Origin: CAWHQZ01 sp963831645
GTDB taxonomy: Bacteria > Pseudomonadota > Alphaproteobacteria > Rhizobiales > Aestuariivirgaceae
Length of the DNA stretch: 64,000 bases
Direction: 5' to 3'
NCBI GenBank assembly: GCA_963831645.1
Contig: CAWHQZ010000013.1
Location: 62,001-126,000 of the forward strand
The translations under genes were made by a program, and so were the position numbers. The notes below the pieces were generated by a model that was not told where the DNA came from, did not search any database, and worked only from the letters and a program-made list of their open reading frames with translations. This document shows positions 52,090 through 61,152 of the stretch, piece after piece. How positions within the stretch are numbered: the stretch's first letter is position 1; each line of letters opens with the position of its first letter.

Positions 52090-55068
52090 TCAGTCCAATG
52101 CGAGAACATTTGGAGAGTCGGGATTGGCGAGGCGGAGCAGCCCGAGACCCACGCCAGCCATCCCCTCCATTAGGCCAGACGACGCAATGTGGCCGACGGT
52201 GCCAGCAATAGACGCATGTCTTGCAAGACGGCAGGCCAACGCTGATGCCGCCTGATCGCGTGCCTCGGAAACATCTGCGTGTCCTGCGCGGACCCATTCA
52301 TCAAGGATGAGCAAATTGCCCACGCGTCCATGACATAGGCTATCGTTGCCGCGTGGAGGCTGAATGAGAAGGCGAGCGATGACAGCATGCTCCGTTGCCT
52401 CCTTGAGGGCGGACAGCTTGAGATCTTCGCCGCAACGTGCAGCCACAAGAAAGAGGCCGCCAAAACCGCGGCACCAGGCAGCTGTCCAGTCTTCCCCGCC
52501 ATGCCGTTCAAGCCCAATCGTAGCTTTTGAATTCCTTGCCAGCACAATTTCGGCTTCCATCAATACGCGCGCCATTTCGATGGTAGAGAGTTCGTTCGTT
52601 GCGGCAGCGAGGCGACAGAGCGCGAAGGCGACCCCGCTACGGCCGTGTCCGAAGCTCATTGGCAGGAGGTTATCAGTTGTTGAGTTCGATTCGAGTCTTC
52701 GGAGGATCGCTTTACCTGCACGCCAGGCTCCAGCCAGAAAGACATCACTGCCATGTCTCCGATAAGCGGACAAGAACGATAACAGCGCGCCCGAGAGACC
52801 CGTGATGATGTCTAACTCAGGTGCATCGTCGATTGCTTCGATCATGCACGAAGCCAGCTTTTCGGCAGCAGGCTCTACCTCTGGAAGAAGGAAAGCAAGC
52901 TGACTGAGCGCGTATAGGCTACCGCCGAGTTCGTCGAAGCCACCGATACTAACTTCACTACCGCGTTGCGAACTGACTGAGTTGATCAGTTCGCGCATTG
53001 CAGCCCGTGCGCAGTCGTTGATTTCGGGATCTGACTGGCGCTTTCCGGCATGAGCCAGAAAAAGCGCAATGCCGGCAAGTCCAGCATAGAGGTCAATGCC
53101 AGCGGGACTGCAGGAAAGATGACCCGTTTGTGTTTCATAGGGTATGAGCCAAGTTGCTCTTCCATCTTGGCGGATTGCCCTGCGACAGATCTCCCGCGCG
53201 ATCGCGATGGAGATATTCTCCAGTACTTCAGCCAGGTTGGAGATTTCATCGGTGTGATCGATGTGATCGATGTGCTGAGGTGGGGTGACGGTGGGATGGG
53301 CGAGCGCAGCACTTATGAGCCAGCTTTGAAGTTTGAGGTCCTCTTCACTGAGGGATGCGATGCGGCGCTGCACCTGCGTGAACGGACTTTCGGCAAGATG
53401 ATCGACACTGTTGGCGCTGTTCAAGGAGATGACTGATGTCGAAGACGCCCTGACCGCGAAGTAGGGTATGTCGTTTCGCCACATGTCCCGTCGTTCGGCT
53501 GCTGTGACAGCAGGTGGAATTGAACCTTGCTCGTCCATATCCGTGATGCGATCGAAGAACCTGTCCTTTGCCAGTCCATCTTCAAGATAGTCTGGATGAA
53601 AGCCTTCGATAAGTTTACTCGCATAGTTGACGGTCGGTCGGTAGATAACCCGTAGCGTGTCATCTGCGAATGCGGCAACCGGTCCACCCGGCGCGACAAG
53701 CATTGCCTTGTGCGACAACAAGGTCCGATAAGCTTCGGCAAATCCGCCAAGGATTTCGTCGACGAAGTTTTCCGGCAACATGCGGCGACCATCAACCGTT
53801 GGAAGATTGCTGTCGCAGGCGAGTTTCTGAGGAGAGAGCGTGATCTCCATCTCGTCAGTTCCGACCCATTTCCACACCGGAACGTTAAAGGGAGTGTATG
53901 TGCAGGTAAGATCGGCCATGCCACTGAGATCGATCCAGTCGGAGGCATGGTCTAAGCGCGGCCGGAGAGGAAGCAAACCACTGCGCAGCACTGAGTTGCC
54001 GAGACGGTAATCAGCGCGCTCGCCGGCATTGAGGGGCACCGGCCGCTTGCGTTGTGGATGAAGCAGTGTTTCCAGATCGACTAGTACCGGCGTCCCGCCA
54101 GCAGCGATGATGTTCTCTGAATGGAAATCAGAGCCGTTCAGCGCATATATGAGAGCGAGATGCCATCCCTGGCTGCGGTAGAAGCGGCGTACATCGGCGA
54201 TCGAACTGCAGGCTCGCGCAACAACAAATTTACTCCATCCATATTCCCCTCGATCGAGCACCAGTGGCGTTGCAAGGGCCGGCGCCTGCGAAGTTGAATT
54301 CATCCAAGCAATGAGCAACGCAAAATGATGGTCGATCGCCAACGGACGCGGCTTGTAGACGATACGACCTGCGTCGCCGAAACTCAGTACACAGACGGTG
54401 TGACCGGCGTGATGACTGTCTCCAGCAGACATTGAGAGTCGATGGAAACAGGATGGCATGCTGCCGCCGAAGAAAGTAGCAACGATGCAAGCCCAGTCAT
54501 CGGTGAGCCGCTGAAGCAGTTCATGACATGCAGCGGCCCAGTCCGAAATCACAACAGCCGCCTGACGCGCCAGCACGGGATACTGCTTGAGCCATTGAGC
54601 GGCAAAGGATCTATCCTTGAGGCAGTCGACAAAGAATTCGTAACGCGCTTCAGGGCAGTCGCCGACGAGCAATCCCTGTGAGCGCGCGGCGTTCATTTCG
54701 ACGACTAACGCCCGCGACGACATAGCGAAAAGCTTCTCGGAAAGCTTCTCGGTCATGTCAGCGAGGATACGTCCGGTATCGACGGCAGTTGGTGTTATGC
54801 GCGCAGACAGCACGGAAAGGGAACGATCAAGCGACGTACGATGCAGTGCGGCGAGCGGCCAGAATGCTTCGGCAAACGCAAAACGATGCGGAAAATGCGA
54901 AGCACCGTCGTAATATTGACCTTCATAGCCGGAAACCAAATCGCGGTGCCAAGTGAAAGAAGAGTAGACCGAAGAACTCTGCCCGGAACGGCTAATCTCC
55001 TCGCGTTCCTCGCGTGTGAGCGCTGCAGGAAACAGCACTTCGGCGGCGAATCCGTTGTCCACCGTCAT
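52090..55068 (-). CDS. lanM: Class II lanthipeptide synthetase LanM
   Basis: The 992-aa bifunctional enzyme dehydrates Ser/Thr and then closes thioether rings. The N-terminal dehydratase (DUF4135) has the kinase-like GRIVYKPRPL (about 234-243), NGSDFHSENIIAAGG (about 311-325) and LVDLETLLHP. The C-terminal LanC-like cyclase (about 690-992) has zinc ligands Cys866 in AWCRGFGG and Cys912-His913 in LCHGRVGN. The ATG at 55068 is chosen because an earlier in-frame start would overlap the precursor gene. GC is lower than in the chromosome core. No LanT exporter, protease or immunity gene is seen next to it. Confidence 0.9.
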   Translation of the reverse strand: MTVDNGFAAEVLFPAALTREEREEISRSGQSSSVYSSFTWHRDLVSGYEGQYYDGASHFPHRFAFAEAFWPLAALHRTSLDRSLSVLSARITPTAVDTGRILADMTEKLSEKLFAMSSRALVVEMNAARSQGLLVGDCPEARYEFFVDCLKDRSFAAQWLKQYPVLARQAAVVISDWAAACHELLQRLTDDWACIVATFFGGSMPSCFHRLSMSAGDSHHAGHTVCVLSFGDAGRIVYKPRPLAIDHHFALLIAWMNSTSQAPALATPLVLDRGEYGWSKFVVARACSSIADVRRFYRSQGWHLALIYALNGSDFHSENIIAAGGTPVLVDLETLLHPQRKRPVPLNAGERADYRLGNSVLRSGLLPLRPRLDHASDWIDLSGMADLTCTYTPFNVPVWKWVGTDEMEITLSPQKLACDSNLPTVDGRRMLPENFVDEILGGFAEAYRTLLSHKAMLVAPGGPVAAFADDTLRVIYRPTVNYASKLIEGFHPDYLEDGLAKDRFFDRITDMDEQGSIPPAVTAAERRDMWRNDIPYFAVRASSTSVISLNSANSVDHLAESPFTQVQRRIASLSEEDLKLQSWLISAALAHPTVTPPQHIDHIDHTDEISNLAEVLENISIAIAREICRRAIRQDGRATWLIPYETQTGHLSCSPAGIDLYAGLAGIALFLAHAGKRQSDPEINDCARAAMRELINSVSSQRGSEVSIGGFDELGGSLYALSQLAFLLPEVEPAAEKLASCMIEAIDDAPELDIITGLSGALLSFLSAYRRHGSDVFLAGAWRAGKAILRRLESNSTTDNLLPMSFGHGRSGVAFALCRLAAATNELSTIEMARVLMEAEIVLARNSKATIGLERHGGEDWTAAWCRGFGGLFLVAARCGEDLKLSALKEATEHAVIARLLIQPPRGNDSLCHGRVGNLLILDEWVRAGHADVSEARDQAASALACRLARHASIAGTVGHIASSGLMEGMAGVGLGLLRLANPDSPNVLALD

Positions 55069-55111
55069 CCTGGTCTGCGATCGGCCTACGCCGCCGCAGA
55101 AGAGTGTTTGT

Positions 55112-55483
55112 TTAGAGTCCGGCCTTGATGATGAGGCAGCAGAGGACACCCTTGCTGAATGCAGGTATGCCCTTACAACCAACACCATGAGTAAAGCAGC
55201 CCTTGGCCGCGATTTGGCGATCCGTCAGACTCTGTGCCTTACGGATCTTGCTTTCGCCAAGCTCACGTTTCTGTGCAGTCGTCATTTTTGCGAGTTCTGC
55301 CGACATGACGGATCGTGCCGACATGCCATCGGCGCGCATCTCCTGGGCAAGCTGGAGATAAGGGGGCCTAGTGGCAGCAGCTTCGTCACCGACCGCTGAA
55401 AACGCCCCCGGAGGACTAGCTACGCTCGGTGTTGCGATTGCCAAAGCCAGTGCACAGGAAGACGAAAACGTACTCTTCTTCAT
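55112..55483 (-). CDS. Candidate lanthipeptide precursor with a signal-peptide-like N-terminus
   Basis: A 123-aa protein starts MKKSTFSSSCALALAIATPS with GGGAGGAGC just upstream, a strong ribosome site. The first 23 residues look like a Sec signal (Lys-Lys, hydrophobic core, VAS-type cleavage). A helical, charged middle (about 38-93) resembles a leader. The last 29 residues, from GCFTHGVGCKG to VLCCLIIKAGL, hold Cys96, Cys103, Cys115 and Cys116 with Thr98 and Ser110. It lies 43 bases upstream of lanM on the same strand. There is no double-glycine cleavage site and no Nif11 or nitrile-hydratase leader. Precursor status rests on position and the Cys-rich tail. Confidence 0.6.
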   Translation of the reverse strand: MKKSTFSSSCALALAIATPSVASPPGAFSAVGDEAAATRPPYLQLAQEMRADGMSARSVMSAELAKMTTAQKRELGESKIRKAQSLTDRQIAAKGCFTHGVGCKGIPAFSKGVLCCLIIKAGL

Positions 55484-55612
55484 GATAGCTCCTCCCTGGG
55501 GTGTTGCACGGCCCTGCAAGCCGATATTCCCCGGATATACGGGCAACTAGATTTAAGATTGGACGATTTCGGCTATTTGCACAATATCCCAGGAAACATC
55601 ATGTCGATAGCA

Positions 55613-55660
55613 CACGATATGACCGGTTCTTGTGGCACACGATCTGTCCGGTTTTGAATC
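55613..55660. repeat. Imperfect direct repeat next to the transposase remnant
   Basis: GCACACGATATGACCGGTT and GCACACGATCTGTCCGGTT follow each other about 24 bases apart. Their position just ahead of the transposase remnant suggests part of an insertion-sequence end or its target, which I cannot resolve. Confidence 0.4.
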
Positions 55661-55690
55661 GCTCCAAACGAGGCAGCGCGCAAGGGGGCA

Positions 55691-56200
55691 CATCGCAAGA
55701 AGCGACCGCGCCGGCCGCTGCCGGGAATGCTGCTGCTACCTGAGATGGCTCGCGTCATGCCTGGCTGCCCGGCTGCTATCAGCAGTTCGACCTGATCGCG
55801 ACCATGCACGATGCGACAAGCGAGCTGTACTTAGCCTTTCTGGTCGAGGAGGAAGGCACCCATGGGCAGTTTCCGGGGCTTGCGCGAGGTGATCGCCGGG
55901 CACGGGCTGTTCTGCGCGCTCTCTACCGATCGCGGCGGCCACTACTTCCACACCCTGCCGCCGGCGAGCCGGTCGATCGCGACCAGGTCACCCTGCTCGG
56001 CCGAGCCCTCGGCCAGCTCGGCATCGAGCACATCCCGGCCTATTCACCGGAGGCGCGTGGCCGTTCGGAGCGCCTGTTCGGCACCCTCCAGGATCGCTTG
56101 CCCAAGGAGCTCAGGCTGGCCGGCATCGCCGACCTCGATGCCGCCAACCGCTTCCTCGCCGAAGTCTACCTGCCCGGCAGGCAGAGCTTGTCTGCTCTGG
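55691..56200 (+). pseudogene. Decayed ISNCY-type transposase (integrase-core part)
   Basis: Fragments of one protein appear in shifting + frames: HRKKRPRRPLPGMLL, DGSRHAWLPG, FDLIATMHDATSELYLAFLV, MGSFRGLREVIAGHGLFCAL, STDRGGHYFHT, QLGIEHIPAYSPEARGRSER and LQDRLPKELRLAGIADLDAA. These are the DDE-core landmarks of ISNCY-family transposases (DGSRHEWL, MDDATSE, YTDRGSHYF, AYSPEARGRSER). At least three frame breaks and missing ends show it is dead. It lies between the lanthipeptide genes and the chromosome-type genes that follow. Confidence 0.8.
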
Positions 56201-56315
56201 CCAGGGGCGATGAGGTCGACCTCCTTGGTTGCCAAGTCACTACCGGAGACGAGCTGAATCGGGTAAAGCGGTTCACAAGCCACCATCGTACAGCCACTAT
56301 CTGGAGGAGGGGAAA

Positions 56316-56603
56316 ATGGAACAAGCTGCTGGTGCGACATTGGGAATTGCTATTGCACTGCTGATCTGGATTATCGTTGGCGGTTTGGCGGGATGGCTCG
56401 CGGGTCTGGTAGTTAAGGGCGGCGGCTTCGGCTTCTGGGGTGATGTCTTGCTGGGCGTTGTCGGTGCCGTTGTCGCCGGATGGCTGTTTCCGACACTGGG
56501 GCTGCGTCTCGGCGGCGGGGTGTTGGGTGCGATACTCGCGGCTGCGGTGGGCGCGATAATCGTGTTGCTGGTAGTGCGCCTGGTGAGGCGCGCCTCGCCG
56601 TAG
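56316..56603 (+). CDS. GlsB/YeaQ/YmgE family stress-response membrane protein
   Basis: The 95-aa protein has three glycine-rich transmembrane helices: about 7-27 (IAIALLIWIIVGGLAGWLAG), 36-57 and 63-88 (GGGVLGAILAAAVGAIIVLL). The pattern GGLAGWLAG...GFWGDVLLGVVGAVVAGWL is the hallmark of transglycosylase-associated / GlsB-YmgE proteins, small inner-membrane proteins linked to acid or envelope stress without a known reaction. GGAGGAGGGG precedes the ATG at 56316. It stands alone between the transposase remnant and the convergent cco operon. Confidence 0.85.
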   Translation: MEQAAGATLGIAIALLIWIIVGGLAGWLAGLVVKGGGFGFWGDVLLGVVGAVVAGWLFPTLGLRLGGGVLGAILAAAVGAIIVLLVVRLVRRASP

Positions 56604-56738
56604 TGCGTTCCGCCGCGGCTGGCGGTGTCACTTGACTTTTGGTCCGACGCCAATCGCTTAAGAATCCTCTGCTCCCTTCGCCCCCGAGAACAGTGACCAG
56701 TCCGCCAAAGATTGCAGCAGCCTTGTTTGACCGCCTTG

Positions 56739-56885
56739 TTATTCGCGATCGTCGTCCATAAGAATTCGTTCTGCTGCGCCGTCGAGGTCGTCATACTGAC
56801 CGGAGCGCAGCGTCCACATGAAGGCCGCAAGTCCTGCAAGGCCAAGCAAAATCGCGATGGGCACCAGAAATGCGAGATAGCTCAT
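56739..56885 (-). CDS. ccoS: cbb3-type cytochrome oxidase assembly protein CcoS
   Basis: The 48-aa protein starts MSYLAFLVPIAILLGLAGLA with one transmembrane helix (4-27), then FMWTLRSGQYDDLDGAAERI and an acidic end LMDDDRE. The W.LRSGQYDDL.GAAERIL motif is diagnostic for CcoS, needed for cofactor insertion into cbb3 oxidase. Its ATG overlaps the ccoI stop by four bases. It is the last gene of the cco cluster. Confidence 0.93.
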   Translation of the reverse strand: MSYLAFLVPIAILLGLAGLAAFMWTLRSGQYDDLDGAAERILMDDDRE

Positions 56886-59176
56886 GACCCTGCTCCGATC
56901 AGGCGCTTCTGGGAGAAGAACGATGTGTGCTTCGCGGCCGGAAGGCTGGTGCGAAAGCTAAGCAGTCGCATGGCGTTTGCCACCACGAGGAGAGAGGAAA
57001 GCGACATGGCGACAGCCGCGACAAGGGGGGTAACGTAGCCACAGACCGCGACAGGGACGGCCATCGCGTTGTAGCCAACGGCGAGCGCGAAATTCTGGCG
57101 GATCAAGGTTCCAGACCTGATCGAGATGTCGATTGCATCCGGCACTGCCCAAAAACTCTCGTTCAAGAAAACGAAGTCGGCGGCGACCCGACCGATGTCG
57201 GCGGCCGTTGCGGGAGCCATCGAGGCATGAGCAGCCGCCAGCGCGGGGGCGTCGTTCAGGCCATCGCCGACCATCAGGACCTTACTTCCAGATGCCCCAA
57301 GCTCGACGATCCGCGCCCGCTTTCCCGCAGGAAGCAGCCCCGACATGAAGCTGACAATTCCGAGACGTGACGCGAGTGCCTCCACCACCGGCTTGCGATC
57401 GCCGGAGACGATCTCGACACGCAGCCCCTTCTGGGACAATCGCGCAACGGCCGGGCGCGCATCCGGCCGCTCGCTGTCCTCGAACGCGAACGTTGCCAAG
57501 GGTCTCCCGTTGGTGGAGAGGACAGACACCGAGGCAGCTTCGGCGTCGGCCACCGCTGTTTTTTCGCCAAGCGCCCAGGCTGGACGGCCGAGGCGATAGA
57601 TGTCGTTTTCCGATGTCGCTTCCAATCCACAGCCGGGATGTTCCGAAAGGGTAGTCAACACGGGATTGGAAACGGATTCTTCCTGTACAACTGCCGTAAT
57701 CGCGGCGGACAGCGGATGCCGGGAACAGGCCGCGATCGCCGCGGCTATCCCCAGGGCGGAGGGCTCGATTTCGTGTCGATTAATCAGCCGGGGCTTTCCG
57801 ATCGTCAGGGTTCCGGTCTTGTCGAAGAGCACGGTATCGATTTCTGCAAGACGCTCAAGCGCGGAACCGTCCTTGACAATGATCCCCTTCTCGAACAGCC
57901 GCCGTGCGGCCACGACCTGGACGATCGGAACAGCAAGGCCCAACCCACAGGGGCAGGTGATAATCAAGACGGCGATCGCGATGGTGACCGATGCATGCCA
58001 GTCCCCGGTGGCGGTCATCCAGCCGACGAACGACACGAGGGCGATGGCGTGGACCACGGGAGAATAGAGGACCGCAGCCCGATCGGCCAACCTGCGGTAA
58101 CGAGGTCGTCCACTCTCGGCGGCTTCCATCATCCGGACCATTTCGGAGATGAACGAGTCTTCGGCGCTCGCTGTGGTTCTTATCGTCAACGGACCTGTGA
58201 GGTTCATCAGGCCCGCTTGGACCGCCGTGCCCGGTCCAGCGCCTCTGGGTGCGGTCTCGCCCGAAACCAGCGAGCAATCTAGTTCGGAGGTCCCCTGCGC
58301 GACCACACCGTCGATGGGAATCCGATCGCCAGCGGCAACGAGGATGCTTGCTCCCGGCTCGATTTCGCCAACCGGGAGGTAGCGCCGCTGGCCATCGGCA
58401 AGGATGACGGTTGCGCCGGCGGGCGCAAGCCTGGCGAGTCCGGCCACCGCCGAGCGCGCCCTTTCACGCATGACACGGTCGAGCGTCCGACCGATCAGTA
58501 GGACGAACAGCAGCGAAGTCGCAGCATCGAAATAGGCGTGAGGGGCGTTGTGGGCAGTGTCGTAAAGGCTAAGCGCGAAGGCAAGCGTCACGCCAACCGA
58601 TATCGGCACATCCATGTTGGTTCGTCCGCGACGCAGCGCCGACCAGGCGGAGGCATAGAAAATCCGCCCAGAATAGATGATCGCAGGTAGCGCAAGAGCC
58701 GCCGATATCAAGTGGAACGCTTGGCGTGTCCCGGCATCGGCCCCGGACCACACCGATACGGAGAGGAGCATGATGTTCATCGCTGAGAACCCAGCGATCG
58801 CGAGCGCCCGGATGAGCCGCGCACACTCCAGATCGCGCGTATCAGAGGCGGCCGAGAACAGGTGCGCATCATGGCCGGCGCTCCGCAGGGCGCCGATTAT
58901 GTCCGGTGGCATCTCTTCGACTGCACGCCATTTGACGATGACGCGTTTCATCGACAGATTCACGCGGGCGAATTCGACGCCGGGCAGCGCCGTCAGGGTT
59001 CTCTCGATTAATGCAATGCAGCCTGCGCAATGGACTGCAGGGACCGAAACATCGGTCCGGCGGCTGCCGTCGCCGAGATCGCGACTGGCGAGAAGTAGCT
59101 CTTCCAACGAGTTTGAAGCATGGGCGGTCCGGCTCATCGCCAGCGCAGACTCAGCTTGAGGTTCACGGCAGCTCAT
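56882..59176 (-). CDS. ccoI: cbb3 oxidase-type copper-translocating P-type ATPase CcoI/FixI
   Basis: The 764-aa P1B ATPase has an N-terminal heavy-metal domain with HCAGC (Cys50, Cys53), eight transmembrane helices with the CPC copper site (408-410), the phosphorylation motif DKTGTLT (Asp452), SRHPLSAAI (HP motif) and GDGLNDAPAL. It supplies copper for CcoN rather than detoxifying the cell. An upstream GTG at 59182 is also possible. It lies 36 bases after the DUF2189 gene and overlaps ccoS. Confidence 0.93.
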   Translation of the reverse strand: MSCREPQAESALAMSRTAHASNSLEELLLASRDLGDGSRRTDVSVPAVHCAGCIALIERTLTALPGVEFARVNLSMKRVIVKWRAVEEMPPDIIGALRSAGHDAHLFSAASDTRDLECARLIRALAIAGFSAMNIMLLSVSVWSGADAGTRQAFHLISAALALPAIIYSGRIFYASAWSALRRGRTNMDVPISVGVTLAFALSLYDTAHNAPHAYFDAATSLLFVLLIGRTLDRVMRERARSAVAGLARLAPAGATVILADGQRRYLPVGEIEPGASILVAAGDRIPIDGVVAQGTSELDCSLVSGETAPRGAGPGTAVQAGLMNLTGPLTIRTTASAEDSFISEMVRMMEAAESGRPRYRRLADRAAVLYSPVVHAIALVSFVGWMTATGDWHASVTIAIAVLIITCPCGLGLAVPIVQVVAARRLFEKGIIVKDGSALERLAEIDTVLFDKTGTLTIGKPRLINRHEIEPSALGIAAAIAACSRHPLSAAITAVVQEESVSNPVLTTLSEHPGCGLEATSENDIYRLGRPAWALGEKTAVADAEAASVSVLSTNGRPLATFAFEDSERPDARPAVARLSQKGLRVEIVSGDRKPVVEALASRLGIVSFMSGLLPAGKRARIVELGASGSKVLMVGDGLNDAPALAAAHASMAPATAADIGRVAADFVFLNESFWAVPDAIDISIRSGTLIRQNFALAVGYNAMAVPVAVCGYVTPLVAAVAMSLSSLLVVANAMRLLSFRTSLPAAKHTSFFSQKRLIGAGS

Positions 59177-59212
59177 GACCACCTTGTGGTGCGCCGTGGT
59201 CTTCTTGCGAAA

Positions 59213-60022
59213 CTATCTTATCGCCTTGTAGGAATGCCATGTGGCGTGTCCGAGCAGCGGAAATACGACGATCAGGCCGACCATTCCCGTCATCAGGCTA
59301 ATCGCGGTCAGAAAGGCTACAATCGCGCCCCAAGCGATCATGACCGGCCGATTGTTCCAGACAAGCGAGATGCTCATACCCATTGCAGTGAAGGCGTCAG
59401 TCCGCTCGTCCAGGAGCATCGGCACCGAGAAGACGCTAATGGCGAAGGAAAAAGCCGCAAACACGCTGCCTACGACCGTGCCTGTGGCGAGCATGGCCCA
59501 CCCCAACTCCGTCGTGAAGAGCATCGGGGCAATTTGGTTGAGCCCAGGAAAAGGCCGCAAACCGAAGAACAGCGCGTAGAGGATGACCGCCGCACGCATC
59601 CACAACAGCACCAGACCCAACATGATGACACCGGTGAAAAGGACCTGCGCGCCGGATGCCGGCTTGACAAAGATCATGCGGCGGAGCGCTACCGTCTCAC
59701 CAGCTTCGAGCAGGCGGCTCTTTTGGTAGAGCCCGATCGCGACGAACGGGCCGACGACCATGAACGCCGCGATGGCGGGAAACAGGATGTAATCGAGACC
59801 GAGGAAGAAAAGTCCCGCTACGATCGTGACCGAAACCACGAAAACTGCCAAACCGTAGGCTAGGCTGGGACCCGGCTGCACCAATAGATCGCGCCATCCG
59901 GCACGCAGCCAGCCGAAAGCAGCATGGGCCGGAAGGCCACGGTTACGCGCCGCTGCGAAATCGGGACCTTCCGCTGATGCGAGATCGATGTTGCCCATTC
60001 GATGGCCCTTTCTGTCCGGCAT
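59213..60022 (-). CDS. DUF2189 integral membrane protein
   Basis: The 269-aa protein has six hydrophobic segments (about 52-75, 80-100, 128-152, 170-195, 200-215 and 225-255). The DUF2189 pattern FGWLRAGWRDLLVQPGPSLA and GPFVAIGLYQKSRLLEAGE is present. Function is not established. It takes the place where ccoG/ccoH usually stand, between ccoP and ccoI, and is in the same direction with short gaps. An internal ATG at 59998 (MGNIDLASAEG), preceded by AAAGGG, is an alternative start. Confidence 0.85.
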   Translation of the reverse strand: MPDRKGHRMGNIDLASAEGPDFAAARNRGLPAHAAFGWLRAGWRDLLVQPGPSLAYGLAVFVVSVTIVAGLFFLGLDYILFPAIAAFMVVGPFVAIGLYQKSRLLEAGETVALRRMIFVKPASGAQVLFTGVIMLGLVLLWMRAAVILYALFFGLRPFPGLNQIAPMLFTTELGWAMLATGTVVGSVFAAFSFAISVFSVPMLLDERTDAFTAMGMSISLVWNNRPVMIAWGAIVAFLTAISLMTGMVGLIVVFPLLGHATWHSYKAIR

Positions 60023-60046
60023 GTTTCCCGTCGTGTTTTCACACCT

Positions 60047-60268
60047 TCAACAAGCCGATTTGGCGGCCCGATAACCATCGCTGACGCCGGAACCAGTCTC
60101 CACACTGTGTGCAACGCAATCCGGCTGAGACGTCACCGCAACGTAGACGAAATGAGCGTTTGCAGCGAAAAACAGCGCAAGTCCTGCTGCAACGAGCGCG
60201 ATCGGCAAACTCCTGACACAGAGATGATGTGTCAGTCGAGAAATGACCGCCGCTATCCTTTCCATCAT
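60047..60268 (-). CDS. Small membrane protein of the cco operon
   Basis: A 73-aa protein (MMERIAAVISRLTHHLCVRS) has one transmembrane helix at about 21-43, followed by FVYVAVTSQPDCVAHSVETG and a C-terminal RAAKSAC. Two cysteines (in QPDCVAH and at the very end) would face the periplasm if the helix is type II. I recall similar short proteins near cco genes in alphaproteobacteria but no assigned function. It starts 5 bases after the ccoP stop. It could be an assembly factor in place of CcoH. Confidence 0.7.
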   Translation of the reverse strand: MMERIAAVISRLTHHLCVRSLPIALVAAGLALFFAANAHFVYVAVTSQPDCVAHSVETGSGVSDGYRAAKSAC

Positions 60269-60273
60269 TGACG

Positions 60274-61152
60274 TCACCGTGTTTGCTCTGAAAGCGAAAG
60301 GACATAGAGGGCGAGGATCCTGCGCTGGGTTGTCGAAAGGCGCTCCTCCCAATGCGGCATATGTCCTTGATATCCCGAGTATATGGCCGTTTGGATCGAC
60401 TGGCGGTCTCCGCCGTATATCCACGACGGATCGATGAGGTTTGGTGCGCCAAATTCGCGATTGCCTTTCGCGTCCTCTCCATGACAGGCGACACAACTAG
60501 CAACAAAAACCTCTCGGCCTCGCGCAACGCTTTCCAGCGCAGCGTCGGTCGCCTCGAGCGATCCGCCGAGTGACTGAACATAGGCGAGCACGTCGTCGAT
60601 CTGCGCCGGTTTAAGCATTCCGTCCCGGCCGAAGGCGAGCATCTGCGAGACCCGGGTTTCGTCATGCGTGGAATTGATCCCGACGCGGAGCGTTTCTGCA
60701 ATGGTCTCGAGATCGCCGCCCCACAGCCATGCGCCTGCGGTCAGGTCCGGAAAGCCCTTGCCCCCTGTGCCACGCGTCCCGTGACACGCTCCGCAATTAT
60801 CCTTGAAAAGCGCGCCTCCGGTCTGGCGCACGTTTTCCATCAACCCAGGGTCGGCCCTGATTGCCGCGAAATCCAGCCTGTCGATCCGGCTTGTCCAAGA
60901 GCGCTCCTTGCTAGCCTCTTCGACCTCGCGTTCGACCATCGTTTTCTGGTCGATCCCGAGCAAGCCTTTTGTATAGGTCCGGCCCAAAGGCCAAGCGGGC
61001 ATGAGGATCCAGTATGCGACGGCGAATAGGGTTGTTACGACGAGAAAGAAGGTCACGACGCGCGGGATCGGGGTAGAGAGCTCCTTGATGCCGTTCCATT
61101 CATGACCTGTCGTCAGCTGGCCCGTGACGGGGTCGCGTTGGCCTACGTCCAT
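60274..61152 (-). CDS. ccoP: Cytochrome c oxidase cbb3-type, dihaem subunit III
   Basis: The 292-aa subunit has a conserved N-terminal TGHEWNGIKELSTPIPRWW-type stretch (here ELSTPIPRVV), one transmembrane helix (about 31-52), and two cytochrome c domains with CGACH (120-124) and CVACH (220-224). Axial Met candidates lie in GRDGML and GHMPHW. It feeds electrons to CcoO. The start is chosen at 61152 (MDVGQRDPV), which overlaps the ccoQ end by 10 bases. Confidence 0.95.
   Translation of the reverse strand: MDVGQRDPVTGQLTTGHEWNGIKELSTPIPRVVTFFLVVTTLFAVAYWILMPAWPLGRTYTKGLLGIDQKTMVEREVEEASKERSWTSRIDRLDFAAIRADPGLMENVRQTGGALFKDNCGACHGTRGTGGKGFPDLTAGAWLWGGDLETIAETLRVGINSTHDETRVSQMLAFGRDGMLKPAQIDDVLAYVQSLGGSLEATDAALESVARGREVFVASCVACHGEDAKGNREFGAPNLIDPSWIYGGDRQSIQTAIYSGYQGHMPHWEERLSTTQRRILALYVLSLSEQTR

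Noticed and set aside
55112..55188. Upstream start of lanM at 55188
   Set aside because: It would overlap the precursor gene by 77 bases, and the extra 40 residues have no LanM similarity; ATG 55068 avoids this.
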